A stretch of 64,000 nucleotides of DNA from Streptacidiphilus fuscans (GCF_015690355.1 NZ_JADPRT010000002.1:693337-757336); one strand, 5' to 3'. Positions 39,305 through 49,266 are shown, counted from the first letter of the stretch. A program made the numbers and translations. The notes: generated by a model not told the origin, from the sequence alone.

Positions 39305-40186
39305 TCAACGGTCAAGCGAGATCCCGTACGGATCGCCCTGGGACCACCAGGAGTCGAAGGACGCCTGCGCGGCGTCCACGTACGCGGAATCGACGTGGTT
39401 GGGCAGCGCGTGCCGGGTCCTGACGAAGAGCGGGGTGCTCAGCCCCGTCAGATCGGCCTGCGTGCGCTGGTGGCCGCCGACTTCGACCTGACGCTCCCGC
39501 AGTTCGTACCGGCCCTCGACCACCTCGCCGTCGTTGACGAGGTAGAGCTGCGACATCGGCGGGAACGGCAGCGTCCGCGCCTCGATCAGCGGCTCACCGG
39601 CGACCAGTCGGAAGGTGTGCAGGGACATCGCGGCCGAGCGCAGCACGGTCACCTGGTCCTGCCCGATTCGTCGCAGTCGGGCGATCGGCCGGTGGTCGTC
39701 CGGATCGCCCAACACCCGTGGGAACGTCGGCAGTCCGCTGAAGTCGCAGAACAGCAGCCGCACCCGGAACTCCTCCAGCACCGGCCCGCGCCGCGCACGC
39801 AGCCCGAGCAACTGCCGTTGCAGGGCGGTGACGAAGGTCTCGGAGGTCGCGGAGAGCACGTCCACCCGGAGCCTGCCGCTGCGCACGGCACGACCGAGCC
39901 GGCGCTCCAGGACGTCGACCGCCCCCTCCTCGGGCAAGGGCTGCGGCTGCCTGCCCGGCTGCCGAGCGGCGGGGTCGGGCCGGGCGCCGGTGAGGACGGC
40001 GGGCTTGCCGGCCCGGGTGAGGATCAGGCCGTCGCGCGCGAGCGCGGTCAGCGCCTTCTGCACCGTGACCCGCGACACCTTGAGGTCCTCGGCGAGCTGC
40101 TGCGCCGAGGGCAGGGACTCGCCGGGCTGCCACGCGCCCTCGGCGATCCGCTGCTCCAACTGCTCCTGCACGCGCTTCGACACCAT
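39305..40186 (-). CDS. GntR-family transcriptional regulator
   Basis: The 293-residue regulator has an N-terminal winged helix (about residues 1-65) with RIAEGAWQPGESLPSAQQLA, EDLKVSRVTVQKALTALARDGL and a wing TRAGKPAVLTG. A proline-rich linker leads to a 200-residue effector domain that does not look like a standard UTRA or FCD domain; segments are RVLLLFCDFSGLPTF-like and PPMSQLYLVNDGEVVEGRYEL. The start MVSKRV at 40186 has GAGGGGG upstream; MSRQVPP at 40255 is an alternative. It is divergent from a small membrane-protein gene, its likely target. Ligand unknown. Confidence 0.85.
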   Translation of the reverse strand: MVSKRVQEQLEQRIAEGAWQPGESLPSAQQLAEDLKVSRVTVQKALTALARDGLILTRAGKPAVLTGARPDPAARQPGRQPQPLPEEGAVDVLERRLGRAVRSGRLRVDVLSATSETFVTALQRQLLGLRARRGPVLEEFRVRLLFCDFSGLPTFPRVLGDPDDHRPIARLRRIGQDQVTVLRSAAMSLHTFRLVAGEPLIEARTLPFPPMSQLYLVNDGEVVEGRYELRERQVEVGGHQRTQADLTGLSTPLFVRTRHALPNHVDSAYVDAAQASFDSWWSQGDPYGISLDR

Positions 40187-40321
40187 CGGAGCACCCCCTC
40201 CGCCGAACCGTCCTGCAGCGTACTCCTGTGCCGCAGGCGGAACTTGTCTACTCATCAGTTTTACAGGTTCCCACTCCGTGCTACCTGGAAATCCTCTTGT
40301 ACATACACAGGAGGTGGATAG

Positions 40322-40543
40322 ATGGAGATACGAGACAGGCTCTTCGAGTGGCTGACCGGGCTGCTCTTCCAGAACGTCGGCGTGCAGACGTCGTTGGTGC
40401 TGGTCGCACTCGTCGCGCTGCTCGTCCCGCGCGACCGCGACCGGCGCTCGGTGAGCAGCGTGATCCTGGCCATCGGCATGGTGCTGTTCTTCGGAGGCCA
40501 CCTGGTGCTCCGGATCACCCTGCCCGGCAGCCGCACGGCCTGA
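40322..40543 (+). CDS. Small two-helix membrane protein, 73 aa
   Basis: The ATG at 40322 follows AGGAGGTGG with optimal spacing, a very strong ribosome site. The 73-residue product has an amphipathic start (EIRDRLFEWLTGLLFQNVGV) and two membrane helices (about 21-36 and 44-66), joined by a charged PRDRDRRSV turn. No known domain was recognised. It is divergent from the GntR gene across a 135-base region with two GntR-like half sites (CTTGTCTAC and CTTGTACAT), suggesting control by that regulator. Confidence 0.75.
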   Translation: MEIRDRLFEWLTGLLFQNVGVQTSLVLVALVALLVPRDRDRRSVSSVILAIGMVLFFGGHLVLRITLPGSRTA

Positions 40544-40594
40544 GCCACGGCCTGAACTACCCCCGAGCCATGGGCTGAGCCGCACGGCAATCCG

Positions 40595-41854
<1,260 letters not shown>

Positions 41855-41988
41855 GTCTCGACGTTAACCGTTCGGCAAGGTGGGCAGAGACACACTGTCG
41901 TACCAACGGTACTGAGCTTACGATCGCCCGCAGCGATCGGGCCGTGCGGGGGTCCGATCCGTCGAGTGCGAACAAAGGGGTTCGGGGC

Positions 41989-42780
41989 ATGGAGCTGGAA
42001 GGCGCGGTAGTCGTCGTCACGGGCGCGGCCGGGGGCATCGGCACGGCACTGGCGCGGCGGTTCGCCGCAGAGGGCGCACGCGGCCTGCTGCTGGCCGACC
42101 TGGACGGGTCGAAGGTCGAGGACCTCGCCCAGGAGCTGGACCGCCACGGTTGCCACACCGTCGGCGTGGCCAGCGACGTCAGCCGCGAGAGCGACGTGCG
42201 GGCGCTCGTCGACACGGCCGAGAAGCACCTCGGCCCGGTCGACCTGTTCTGCAGCAACGCCGGCATCGGCAGCGGCGCGGGCATCGACGCGTCCAACGAG
42301 CTGTGGCAGGCCAACTGGGACATCAACGTCATGTCCCACGTGTACGCGGCGCGCGCGGTCCTGCCCGGGATGCTGAAGCGCGGCCACGGCTACCTGCTCA
42401 ACACCGCGAGCGCGGCGGGCCTGCTGCAGATGCCCGGCGACGCGGCCTACACGGCGACCAAGCACGCGGCGGTCGCCTTCGCCGAGTGGCTCTCCGTCAC
42501 CTACGGCGCGCAGGGCATCCGCGTCAGCGCGCTGTGCCCGCAGGGCGTCCGCACGGCGATGACCGCACGCGAGGACGTGCGCGCGGTCCTGACGGCGTTC
42601 GGCCCCCTCCTGGAGCCGGAGGACGTCGCGGAGTCGGTCGTCCGCGGCCTCGCGGACGAGCGCTTCCTGATCCTCCCCCACGAGGAGGTCGCCACCTACG
42701 AACAGCAGCGCGTCTCCGACCGCGACGGCTGGCTCTCAGGCATGCGCAAGGCGGTCGCGTCACTCCCGCAGCTGGGCTGA
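41989..42780 (+). CDS. SDR-family oxidoreductase
   Basis: The start at ATG 41989 gives 263 residues. Nucleotide-binding TGAAGGIGTALARRF, the LADLDGSK segment, the structural SNAGIGSGAG, and a catalytic Ser/Tyr/Lys set (NTASAAG, then YTATKHAAVAF with Tyr-x-x-x-Lys) make it a classical NAD(P)-dependent short-chain dehydrogenase. It is divergent from a P450 gene with 134 bp between starts, a common arrangement for a two-step oxidation of a secondary alcohol. No cluster of biosynthetic genes surrounds the pair. It converges on the LLM gene across palindromic repeats. Confidence 0.93.
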   Translation: MELEGAVVVVTGAAGGIGTALARRFAAEGARGLLLADLDGSKVEDLAQELDRHGCHTVGVASDVSRESDVRALVDTAEKHLGPVDLFCSNAGIGSGAGIDASNELWQANWDINVMSHVYAARAVLPGMLKRGHGYLLNTASAAGLLQMPGDAAYTATKHAAVAFAEWLSVTYGAQGIRVSALCPQGVRTAMTAREDVRAVLTAFGPLLEPEDVAESVVRGLADERFLILPHEEVATYEQQRVSDRDGWLSGMRKAVASLPQLG

Positions 42781-42787
42781 CAGCAGG

Positions 42788-43004
42788 TAGTTGCACCCTC
42801 AGGGGAGCGGGGCTTCGCTGATCTGCGGCTCCGCCGCGTGGGCGCGACCAGGCGAGCTTGTGCTGCCGCAAGTGGTTGCACCACCTAGGGGCGCGGGGAA
42901 CTGCGCGACAAGCCACCCTGGGCGGTAGGGCCCCGAACGCGCAGGGCCCTCCGCTCGTCAGTGGTTGTTCGCGCAGTTCCCCGCGCCCCTGAGGTAGGTG
43001 CAAC
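42788..43004. repeat. Dispersed palindromic element, tandem double copy
   Basis: A short subtype-1 piece (from AGTTGCACCCTCAGGGG at 42789, with CTGATCTGCGGCTCCGC) is followed by a full subtype-2 copy from GGTTGCACCACC (about 42874) with arms AGGGGCGCGGGGAACTGCGC and the inverse GCGCAGTTCCCCGCGCCCCT, ending GTGCAAC. It lies between the convergent SDR and LLM genes, with the same organisation as at 339-579. Confidence 0.85.
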
Positions 43005-43023
43005 GTCCCGTCTACAGAAGGGA

Positions 43024-44025
43024 TCAGGCCGGGCTGACTGCCTTGATTGCTGACGCAAGCGCCTGAGCGCCTTGCTCGGGCACGGGCAGCAGCGCTGGGA
43101 CCGGGACGGTGACGCCGTTGGCGACGTACTCGTGGAGCCGCTCACGCACGCGTCCCGCCGGGCCGTGGACGATCAGGTCGTCGACGACCGCGTCCGGGAC
43201 CGACGCGGCCGCGGCCTTCCGGTCGCCCGCGGCCCAGTTCTCCCACAGCGGCTTGAGAGCGTCCCCGCGGCCGAGCCAGCGGTGGAACTCCGCGTAGGCG
43301 GGGACCGTGAGGTACGCGGCGATCAGGCGGCGGCCGAGGGCGCGGGCGTAGTCCGCGTCCTCCGTCGGGCAGACGAAGATCCGGGCGACCACGTCCTTGC
43401 CGTGGTCCGGGCCCGCCGCGGCGTCGAACTCCGCGCGGGCGGTGCGGACGTCGTCCGGGGAGAGCCAGTTGAGGATCACGCCGTCGGCCTCGCGGCCCGC
43501 GAGCCGCAGCATGCCGGAGCGCAGCGCGGCCAGCAGCACGGGCGGGACGTGCGCGGGCACGCGGTCCAGCCGGAAGCGGCGGACGGCGAAGGTGTCGTAC
43601 TCCTCCGTCACCGGCTGGCCGGTGAACGCCGCCCGCAGGAACCGCAGGACGTCGCGGCTGCGCTGGAAGGGCTGCTCGAAGGGCACCGCGTTCCAGTCCT
43701 GCACGATCACCGGCGACGACGACCCGAGGCCAAGGGAAAACCGTCCCGGCGCGGCTTCCGCCAGCGCCGCGGCCTGCATCGCCAGCAGCGCCGGGCCGCG
43801 CGTGTGCACGGGGACGATCGCCGTGCCGAGGTTGAGCGTCGGGGCCCAGACGGACGCCAGCGCCAGGGGGGTGAAGGCGTCGGCGCCGGCGGTCTCCATC
43901 GACCAGAGGTCGGTGAACCCGAGGTCGGGCAGCGACTCGACGAGTGCGCGCTGCGCGCCCAGGGGGATGCCGTCCAGCGGGAAGGTGAGGCCCCAGCGCG
44001 AAGGGGAGGGTGGCGTCTCTGTCAT
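43024..44025 (-). CDS. LLM-class (luciferase-like, F420-dependent) oxidoreductase
   Basis: The 333-residue TIM-barrel flavin/F420 enzyme starts at ATG 44025 (MTETPPS); a frame back to 44082 exists but overlaps the divergent gene. Family marks are WGLTFPLDGIPLGAQ, LGFTDLWSMETAGADAFTPLA, LNLGTAIVPVHTRGP and GRFSLGLGSSSPVIVQDWN (the cis-peptide and cofactor phosphate region). Such enzymes reduce or oxidise diverse substrates with F420; the substrate is not evident. It is divergent from the first of three paralogous membrane-protein genes, with only 46 bp between starts. Confidence 0.92.
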   Translation of the reverse strand: MTETPPSPSRWGLTFPLDGIPLGAQRALVESLPDLGFTDLWSMETAGADAFTPLALASVWAPTLNLGTAIVPVHTRGPALLAMQAAALAEAAPGRFSLGLGSSSPVIVQDWNAVPFEQPFQRSRDVLRFLRAAFTGQPVTEEYDTFAVRRFRLDRVPAHVPPVLLAALRSGMLRLAGREADGVILNWLSPDDVRTARAEFDAAAGPDHGKDVVARIFVCPTEDADYARALGRRLIAAYLTVPAYAEFHRWLGRGDALKPLWENWAAGDRKAAAASVPDAVVDDLIVHGPAGRVRERLHEYVANGVTVPVPALLPVPEQGAQALASAIKAVSPA

Positions 44026-44071
44026 GGGGCGATGCCACCATGTCCTCGGGCGGTGGACAAGAGGGGGAATC

Positions 44072-44947
44072 ATGAACGGCACCCAGTCGGACGACTTCGA
44101 GCGCGACCAGGCCGGCCAGACCAGCCAGCCCAGCCAGACCGTGCCGGGCCAGGCCCAGCCGGGTTGGGGTGTGCCGCCGCAGGGCGCGTATCCCCCTCCC
44201 CCACCCCCGCCCGCCTGGCCCGGTGCGCCCCTGCCGCGTCCCCCTCACCGGGACCTGTCCCAGCGCAGTGCCACGCTGGCCGTGCTGCTGGCGGTGCTGG
44301 CCACGGCGATCACGGCGTTCTACCTGGTGACCGGCGCCGGGACCTACTTCGCCTATGACGCCGGGCTCGCCGGAACGCCCGGCACCTACACGGCGACGAG
44401 CTGTCAGAAGAGCGGCTCCACCAAGGACCCCAACATCGACTGCCAGGGCACCTTCACCCCCTCCGACGGCTCGGCCGTGGTGCGGGACGTGGCCGTGCAC
44501 AACACCAAGGCCGCAGTCGGCCACCCGATCGCACTCCGCCGCGAGGGCGACGGCACCTCCTACGCCCAATCCGGCTTCGCCAACGCCACGATCGACCTGG
44601 CCATGGGTCTGGCGGGCCTGACCGTTCTGGGTTTCGTGCTGTTCCGGATCGGTGTCGGGCGCACGTACGCGAACGCCGGCGAGCGGCGACGGCACCAACA
44701 ACTGCGGCGACAGCAGCGGTTGGAGAGGGGACAGCAGCCCGTCGACCGGGAGGCCGTGAGCAAGGTCCTGCTCGGAAAGGACCACGCGCCCGGGGAGGGG
44801 CCCCGGAAGCGCTCGCGGACCTCGACGCTCCGGACGCCCTGGCGGCAGATATCCGGCACCGGCCTGTGGCTGATCGCGCTGTCACTGCCGTTCGCGCTGC
44901 TGATCGGCGCGGTCGGGGTGATCGCCGAGGTCGTCAACGGCAACTGA
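44072..44947 (+). CDS. Membrane protein of a triplicated tandem family, member 1
   Basis: The 291-residue protein has a Gln/Pro-rich cytosolic start (residues 1-60, PPQGAYPPPPPPPAWPGAP), a membrane helix (about 68-88), and an outside domain with YDAGLAGTPGTYTATSCQKS and CQGTFTPSDGSAVVRDV; Cys111 and Cys124 probably pair. Two further helices (about 172-194 and 262-286) flank a charged cytosolic loop. A PWRQ motif precedes the last helix. The same layout recurs in the next two genes. I recognise no family, and the function is unknown. Start ATG 44072 has GAGGGGG upstream. Confidence 0.85.
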   Translation: MNGTQSDDFERDQAGQTSQPSQTVPGQAQPGWGVPPQGAYPPPPPPPAWPGAPLPRPPHRDLSQRSATLAVLLAVLATAITAFYLVTGAGTYFAYDAGLAGTPGTYTATSCQKSGSTKDPNIDCQGTFTPSDGSAVVRDVAVHNTKAAVGHPIALRREGDGTSYAQSGFANATIDLAMGLAGLTVLGFVLFRIGVGRTYANAGERRRHQQLRRQQRLERGQQPVDREAVSKVLLGKDHAPGEGPRKRSRTSTLRTPWRQISGTGLWLIALSLPFALLIGAVGVIAEVVNGN

Positions 44948-45026
44948 CCGGCAAGGGGGTGGGTGATGTCGCGATCGTGGCGCAATGTCACCATGTCCAT
45001 GCTTAGTGGACAACGAGGGGAAGAAC

Positions 45027-45842
45027 GTGACGAACAGCCAGTCGGGCAGTTCCGAGCAGCAGCAGGCGCAGCCGGGTTGGGGGTCGGCGCGAGGTGGTTA
45101 CCCGCCGCCGAACGGCTATCCGCCGCCGCACCCCGGCGCCTATCCCCCGCCGCCCGGTTGGCAGCAGCCGACGCCGCCTCCCGGCAGCTTCGTGAACAGC
45201 CCGGCGCTCGCCGTGACGGTGACGTTCCTGGCAGTGGCGATCGTGGCGGTGCTGCTCGCCGTCTGGCCGGTGCGGGACTTCTTCTATGACACCAACATGG
45301 CGGGAACGCCCGGCACTTACGTGGCAAGCGCGTGCGCGCACGACCCCACGGTCAAGAACGACCCGTACATCTGCACCGGCACCTTCACCTCCACCGACGG
45401 CTCGTTGGTGGTGCCTGACGTCCAGTTGGCCGACAGCGACGTTACGGTCGGTCACCCGACCCCGCTGGTGCGGGAGTGGGGCGGCACCATGTGGAACCAG
45501 CCCAGCTTCGCCCACGCGGCCATGGACGCGGCCTGGGGCCTGGCCTTCCTCGCCGGACTGGGCCTCGTGCTGGCCCGGATCGACATGTGCTTCTCCACCG
45601 TCGATCCGTCGAAGCCGAAGTACAAGATCGGCCCCAACGGCCTCCTCATCGCCGCCGACGAGGACGAGGACGACGCGCCGGTCGGCGAGCAGTCGGCCAG
45701 CGGCAGGAAGAGCAACATCCCGTCCAAGGCCCCCTGGCGGCAGGTCGCCTACTTCGGCTGGGGTCTGCTCTGGCTCACCGGACCGCTCACCGTGATCGCC
45801 TTCGCCATCGGGCTCATCGCCGAGCACATCGCCAACAACTGA
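45027..45842 (+). CDS. Membrane protein of a triplicated tandem family, member 2
   Basis: GTG 45027 with GAGGGG upstream gives 271 residues. The layout matches member 1: a Pro/Tyr/Gln-rich start (GYPPPHPGAYPPPPGWQQP), a first helix (about 70-95), then YDTNMAGTPGTYVASACAHD, ICTGTFTSTDGSLVVPDV and VGHPTPLVREWGGTMWNQ, a second helix, an acidic cytosolic loop (AADEDEDDAPVGEQ), PWRQ and a last helix. The two outside Cys residues are kept. The gap to member 1 is 79 bp. Function unknown; divergence of loops with a fixed outside domain suggests distinct partners. Confidence 0.85.
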   Translation: MTNSQSGSSEQQQAQPGWGSARGGYPPPNGYPPPHPGAYPPPPGWQQPTPPPGSFVNSPALAVTVTFLAVAIVAVLLAVWPVRDFFYDTNMAGTPGTYVASACAHDPTVKNDPYICTGTFTSTDGSLVVPDVQLADSDVTVGHPTPLVREWGGTMWNQPSFAHAAMDAAWGLAFLAGLGLVLARIDMCFSTVDPSKPKYKIGPNGLLIAADEDEDDAPVGEQSASGRKSNIPSKAPWRQVAYFGWGLLWLTGPLTVIAFAIGLIAEHIANN

Positions 45843-45862
45843 CGGGCTGTGACGTTCATCCC

Positions 45863-46501
45863 ATGCAGCAGCTCCCCACCGACGCGCGTCCCGCGCCGTC
45901 GTTGACGACCACCGTGTTCGGCGTGCTGGCGGTGCTGGGCGCCGTGGCGCTCGCCGGGTGGATCATGGTCGTCGGCCCGATCCACAACCTGGTCTACGAC
46001 ACCGACAACGCCGGGCTCCCCGGCAGTTACACCGCCACCAAGTGCTGGACCGAAGGCTCCGGGAAGAGCTCGCACAGCGTCTGCCTGGGCACCTTCAGGT
46101 CGACCGACGGCTCGGTGGTGGTCCGGGACCTCCAGTTGGAGCGCACTGCCGCCTCCGTCGGTGTCCCCCTGACAGTCCGGCGTGAGGCGGACGGCACCGA
46201 CTACGCCCAACCCGGCTTCGCCAACGCGGCCATGGACGTGGCGCTGTGCCTGCTGACCCTGAGCGGGCTGGGTCTCGCGCTGGCCGTCATCGGCGTCTCG
46301 CCGAAGTCCGTCACCGTCGAGAAGCGCAAGGGCTCCGGCAAGGACCCGGGCGCTCACGCCAAGCCGCAGTCACAGCCGCCGAATCCCGCTCCTTGGCGGC
46401 AACTCATCGCCTTCGGCCCCGCACTCATGTCGTCGATGATGGCGCTGGGAGGGATCACGGCCGTGGTCGCCTTCGTCGCCAAGATCGTCAGCCGTTTCTG
46501 A
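45863..46501 (+). CDS. Membrane protein of a triplicated tandem family, member 3
   Basis: The ATG at 45863, 20 bp after member 2, gives 212 residues. It lacks the long proline-rich start but keeps the rest: a first helix (about 14-37), YDTDNAGLPGSYTATKCWTE, VCLGTFRSTDGSVVVRDL, VGVPLTVRREADGTDYAQPGFANAAMD (cited in part), a second helix, a basic loop, PWRQ and a final helix. The ribosome site is weak, so it may depend on translation of member 2. It ends 19 bp from the convergent endonuclease V gene. Confidence 0.83.
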   Translation: MQQLPTDARPAPSLTTTVFGVLAVLGAVALAGWIMVVGPIHNLVYDTDNAGLPGSYTATKCWTEGSGKSSHSVCLGTFRSTDGSVVVRDLQLERTAASVGVPLTVRREADGTDYAQPGFANAAMDVALCLLTLSGLGLALAVIGVSPKSVTVEKRKGSGKDPGAHAKPQSQPPNPAPWRQLIAFGPALMSSMMALGGITAVVAFVAKIVSRF

Positions 46502-46519
46502 CGTCAGCCGTTCCGGCGG

Positions 46520-47233
46520 TCAGGCGCTTTTGACCCCCGTGGCGTCGGCCACGCCCTGCAGCGCGTCGCGGCAGAGCCGGTCGGCGAGGCGCGTCGTCTC
46601 CGGGAGGCGGTAGCGCGGCGCGGCGCGCAGCACCACGTCGGTCGCGTCGTCGAGGTCGATGAGGTGGCCGATCGAGACCGTCACCGGCTTGACGCCCGTC
46701 TGGGTGCGGACGACGCGGGCGACCACGCCCCCGCCGTCCGTGACGTCCGCCGTGGACCCGCGCTCGGCGTCCGGCTCCGACCACTCCCCCAGCAGCGGCG
46801 TCTTGGCGACGCCCAGCGTCGGGCGGCCGGTCAGCACGCCGAGGTGGCAGGCCAGGCCGAAGCGGCGCGGGTGTGCCAGGCCCTGGCCGTCGCAGAGGAA
46901 GACGTCCGGGGTGACGGTGAGCTGCTCCAGCGCCCGGAGCAGCACGGGCAGCTCACGGAAGGCGAACAGGCCTGGTATGTAGGGGAATCCGGCCTTCCCG
47001 ACCGCCGTGGCCTGCTCGATGGGCTCCAGCGTCTCCGCGTCCAGGACGACGACGGCCGCGGCGACCTCGTCGTCCGCGCTGCCGTGTGCGCCCGCGTAGG
47101 CGACGTCCAGCCCGGCGAGCGTGCGCGGACGCGAGCCGAGCGGGACGGCCCGCACCTGCGGGCGCAGCTCGGCCTGGACGGCCAGCGCCGCCGCCTCCGT
47201 CGTCGGCCAGGCTTGCGGTGCGCGGATCTCCAT
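46520..47233 (-). CDS. nfi: Endonuclease V
   Basis: The 237-residue repair nuclease cuts DNA one base 3' of deaminated bases such as hypoxanthine. It has AGLDVAYAG (metal Asp), the FREL segment of the wedge region (IPGLFAFRELPVLLRAL), VFLCDGQGLAHPRRFGLACHLG (metal Asp and catalytic region) and TLGVAKTPLLGE with the conserved Lys. Length fits the family. The start is ATG 47233. It lies 41 bp downstream of mazG, so nucleotide-pool cleaning and repair functions are paired. It is notable that deaminase-domain proteins are encoded 8 kb away. Confidence 0.93.
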   Translation of the reverse strand: MEIRAPQAWPTTEAAALAVQAELRPQVRAVPLGSRPRTLAGLDVAYAGAHGSADDEVAAAVVVLDAETLEPIEQATAVGKAGFPYIPGLFAFRELPVLLRALEQLTVTPDVFLCDGQGLAHPRRFGLACHLGVLTGRPTLGVAKTPLLGEWSEPDAERGSTADVTDGGGVVARVVRTQTGVKPVTVSIGHLIDLDDATDVVLRAAPRYRLPETTRLADRLCRDALQGVADATGVKSA

Positions 47234-47274
47234 CAAGTCCCCCTCGTCCGTGGGTTGTCGCAGACGTCCGAGGC

Positions 47275-48348
47275 TCAGGCCGCGGACTCGGCCGCGCGGA
47301 TCGCGTCCCGGTAGACGCGTGCGGCGGCGCGCAGCGCGGCCTCCGGGTCGACCCCGGCCTCCTGCGCCTCGACGGCGAGTCGGAGCAGCCGGGCCCCGAA
47401 GTCGGCGGCCTGGGCGGCCTCGGCATCCGCGCCCGTGTCCGTGACCACGCCCGGCAGGGCGGCGGAGACGCCCGCCTTGGTGGCGCGGGAGTGCAGCTTG
47501 GCGGCCAGGGCCAGCGCGGGCTGGGCCAGCGGGACGCCGTCCACCGCCGAATCGCGCTGCTTCTCGGCGGCCTTGAGCTCCTCCCAGTTGGCCTCGACCT
47601 GCTCGGCCGTGGAGGCGTCCGCATCGCCGAAGACGTGGGGGTGACGGTACATCAGCTTCTCGACGATGCCGCCCGCCACGTCGTCGATGGAGAAGGGCTC
47701 CGTCTCGTGCTCCTGCGCGATCCGGGCGTGGAAGAAGACCTGGAGCAGCACGTCGCCGAGCTCCTCGCGGAGCATCGTCCGGTCGTCCTCCTCGATGGCC
47801 TCGACCAGCTCGTAGGCCTCCTCGACCAGGTACTTCACCAGCGACTCGTGCGTCTGCTCGGCGTCCCAGGGACAGCCGCCGGGCGAGCGGAGCCGGTCCA
47901 TCACCCAGGCCAGGTCGAGCAGCCGCGCGCCGGGCAGGTCGTAGGAGCCGGGCAGCAGCTCCAGCTCGGGGACGACCACGCCGGGGGTCTGCGCGCCCTC
48001 GACGGCCAGCCGCGCGAGCGAATCGGTCAGCCCGGGATCGCCGTCCTGCCCGACCACCCAGACCACCACGGCCCCGTCTCCGTCCCCGTCCCGGGCCGCC
48101 GCCTCGGCCAGCGTGCGGGCCAGCGCGTACAACGGGACGTCGAGCACCTCGGCTACGACACCGGCCTGCGCCAAGGGCGCGAGCTGCGGATGCGCGGCGT
48201 CGCCGACCAGGACCCGGTCGGCCGCGTGCAGCGCCTGCCACGCGGGCCAGGACAGCAGGCCGGGCGCGACCCGGTGGGTGCTGCTGAGCAGGATCAACCG
48301 GCCCGCTGCGCGGGGGGTGTCAAGGGTCTGGGTCTCGTTCTGTGCCAC
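47275..48348 (-). CDS. mazG: Nucleoside triphosphate pyrophosphohydrolase MazG
   Basis: The 357-residue protein has an N-terminal region of about 130 residues resembling tetrapyrrole-methylase-like extensions found in MazG proteins (LILLSSTHRVAPGLLSW), then the MazG core: LRSPGGCPWDAEQTHESLVKYLVEEAYELVEAIEE (cited in part) with the metal-binding ExxE, and EELGDVLLQVFFHARIA with ExxD. HPHVFGD and WEELKAAEKQ are also typical. It hydrolyses NTPs, including non-canonical and oxidised ones, to NMP and pyrophosphate. It stands in the mfd - SurA-like - mazG neighbourhood, with endonuclease V next. Confidence 0.92.
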   Translation of the reverse strand: MAQNETQTLDTPRAAGRLILLSSTHRVAPGLLSWPAWQALHAADRVLVGDAAHPQLAPLAQAGVVAEVLDVPLYALARTLAEAAARDGDGDGAVVVWVVGQDGDPGLTDSLARLAVEGAQTPGVVVPELELLPGSYDLPGARLLDLAWVMDRLRSPGGCPWDAEQTHESLVKYLVEEAYELVEAIEEDDRTMLREELGDVLLQVFFHARIAQEHETEPFSIDDVAGGIVEKLMYRHPHVFGDADASTAEQVEANWEELKAAEKQRDSAVDGVPLAQPALALAAKLHSRATKAGVSAALPGVVTDTGADAEAAQAADFGARLLRLAVEAQEAGVDPEAALRAAARVYRDAIRAAESAA

Positions 48349-48437
48349 GCCCCGAACCTACCCCGCCCAACCGACACCGCGGCTACACGTTTTCTCCCCT
48401 GTGGATAACTTCCGCACGGTTCGGCGCGCCGGATCCG

Positions 48438-49160
48438 TCAGACGGTCTTGAGCCACGGCTGCGGGGCCGCGACCAGCCCGCCCGACGCCGCGTCCCAGCT
48501 GCCGTAGCGGGGGTTCACGTCGATGCCGATCTTCTCCGCCTGCGCGGCGAGCAGCTTGGCCGCGTCGGCGTCGAACTGCTGCTGGGTGGCTTGGGTGACG
48601 CCGGACGCCGCGACCAGCTTCTCCTCGCCGACCCGCATCCGGAAGTACCCGTCGAGGTCGCTGGGCGGCAGGCCGGTCCCGGCGACGAACGCGGTCGTCA
48701 GCTGGGCCGCTCCCCCGAGCGAGGCGGCGTTCTGCGCCTCGGCGGCGGACACCTCGGTGGCCGTGACCGACAGCCCCTTCGCGTCCAGCGCCGACTGGAC
48801 CACCTCGGACTGGATGAGGAACTGCAGCACAGCGGTCGGCACGCCGGGCGAGTCCTGCCCGAACATCTGCGCCTGCCCCGCCGACGCGGGCTGCCCCTGC
48901 GCGGGCGCGGCCGCACGGAAGGCGTTCACCTGGTCCTGGACGGTGGCCATGCTGATCCGCGTGCCACCGACGACCGCCGCCGATCCGGTGTGGGCGGTGC
49001 CGCCGTCGGCCGAGCCGCCGGAGCACGCGGAGAGCCCGGTCACCGCGGCGCCCGCGAGCAGGACGGCGAACGCCGCGCGCGCTCGGGACCGGCGCCGGGG
49101 CGGCACAGCGGCGCGGTTCACGCGCCCTGCGGTGCTCACGGAGTTGCTCACGAGGTTCAC
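48438..49160 (-). CDS. SurA N-terminal-domain lipoprotein
   Basis: The 240-residue product has a basic start, a hydrophobic signal and a lipobox LSAC (Cys about residue 46), followed by a Gly/Ser stretch and a SurA_N-like chaperone domain: VVGGTRISMATVQDQVNAFR, VPTAVLQFLIQSEVVQSALD and GYFRMRVGEEKLVAA. No parvulin isomerase domain follows, so it is probably an extracytoplasmic chaperone rather than a PPIase. The C-terminus includes VNPRYGSWDAASGGLV. It lies between mazG and the DMT-like gene near mfd, as I recall for other streptomycetes. Confidence 0.88.
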   Translation of the reverse strand: MNLVSNSVSTAGRVNRAAVPPRRRSRARAAFAVLLAGAAVTGLSACSGGSADGGTAHTGSAAVVGGTRISMATVQDQVNAFRAAAPAQGQPASAGQAQMFGQDSPGVPTAVLQFLIQSEVVQSALDAKGLSVTATEVSAAEAQNAASLGGAAQLTTAFVAGTGLPPSDLDGYFRMRVGEEKLVAASGVTQATQQQFDADAAKLLAAQAEKIGIDVNPRYGSWDAASGGLVAAPQPWLKTV

Positions 49161-49266
49161 AGGGCCTCCTGCGACTGACGATCCGTCCGATGCACGTGCC
49201 GGAGATCACCGTGCCATGCGCGCGGGCCGCGCACCAGTGCATGAACACGGACACCTTGTGGTGTCC

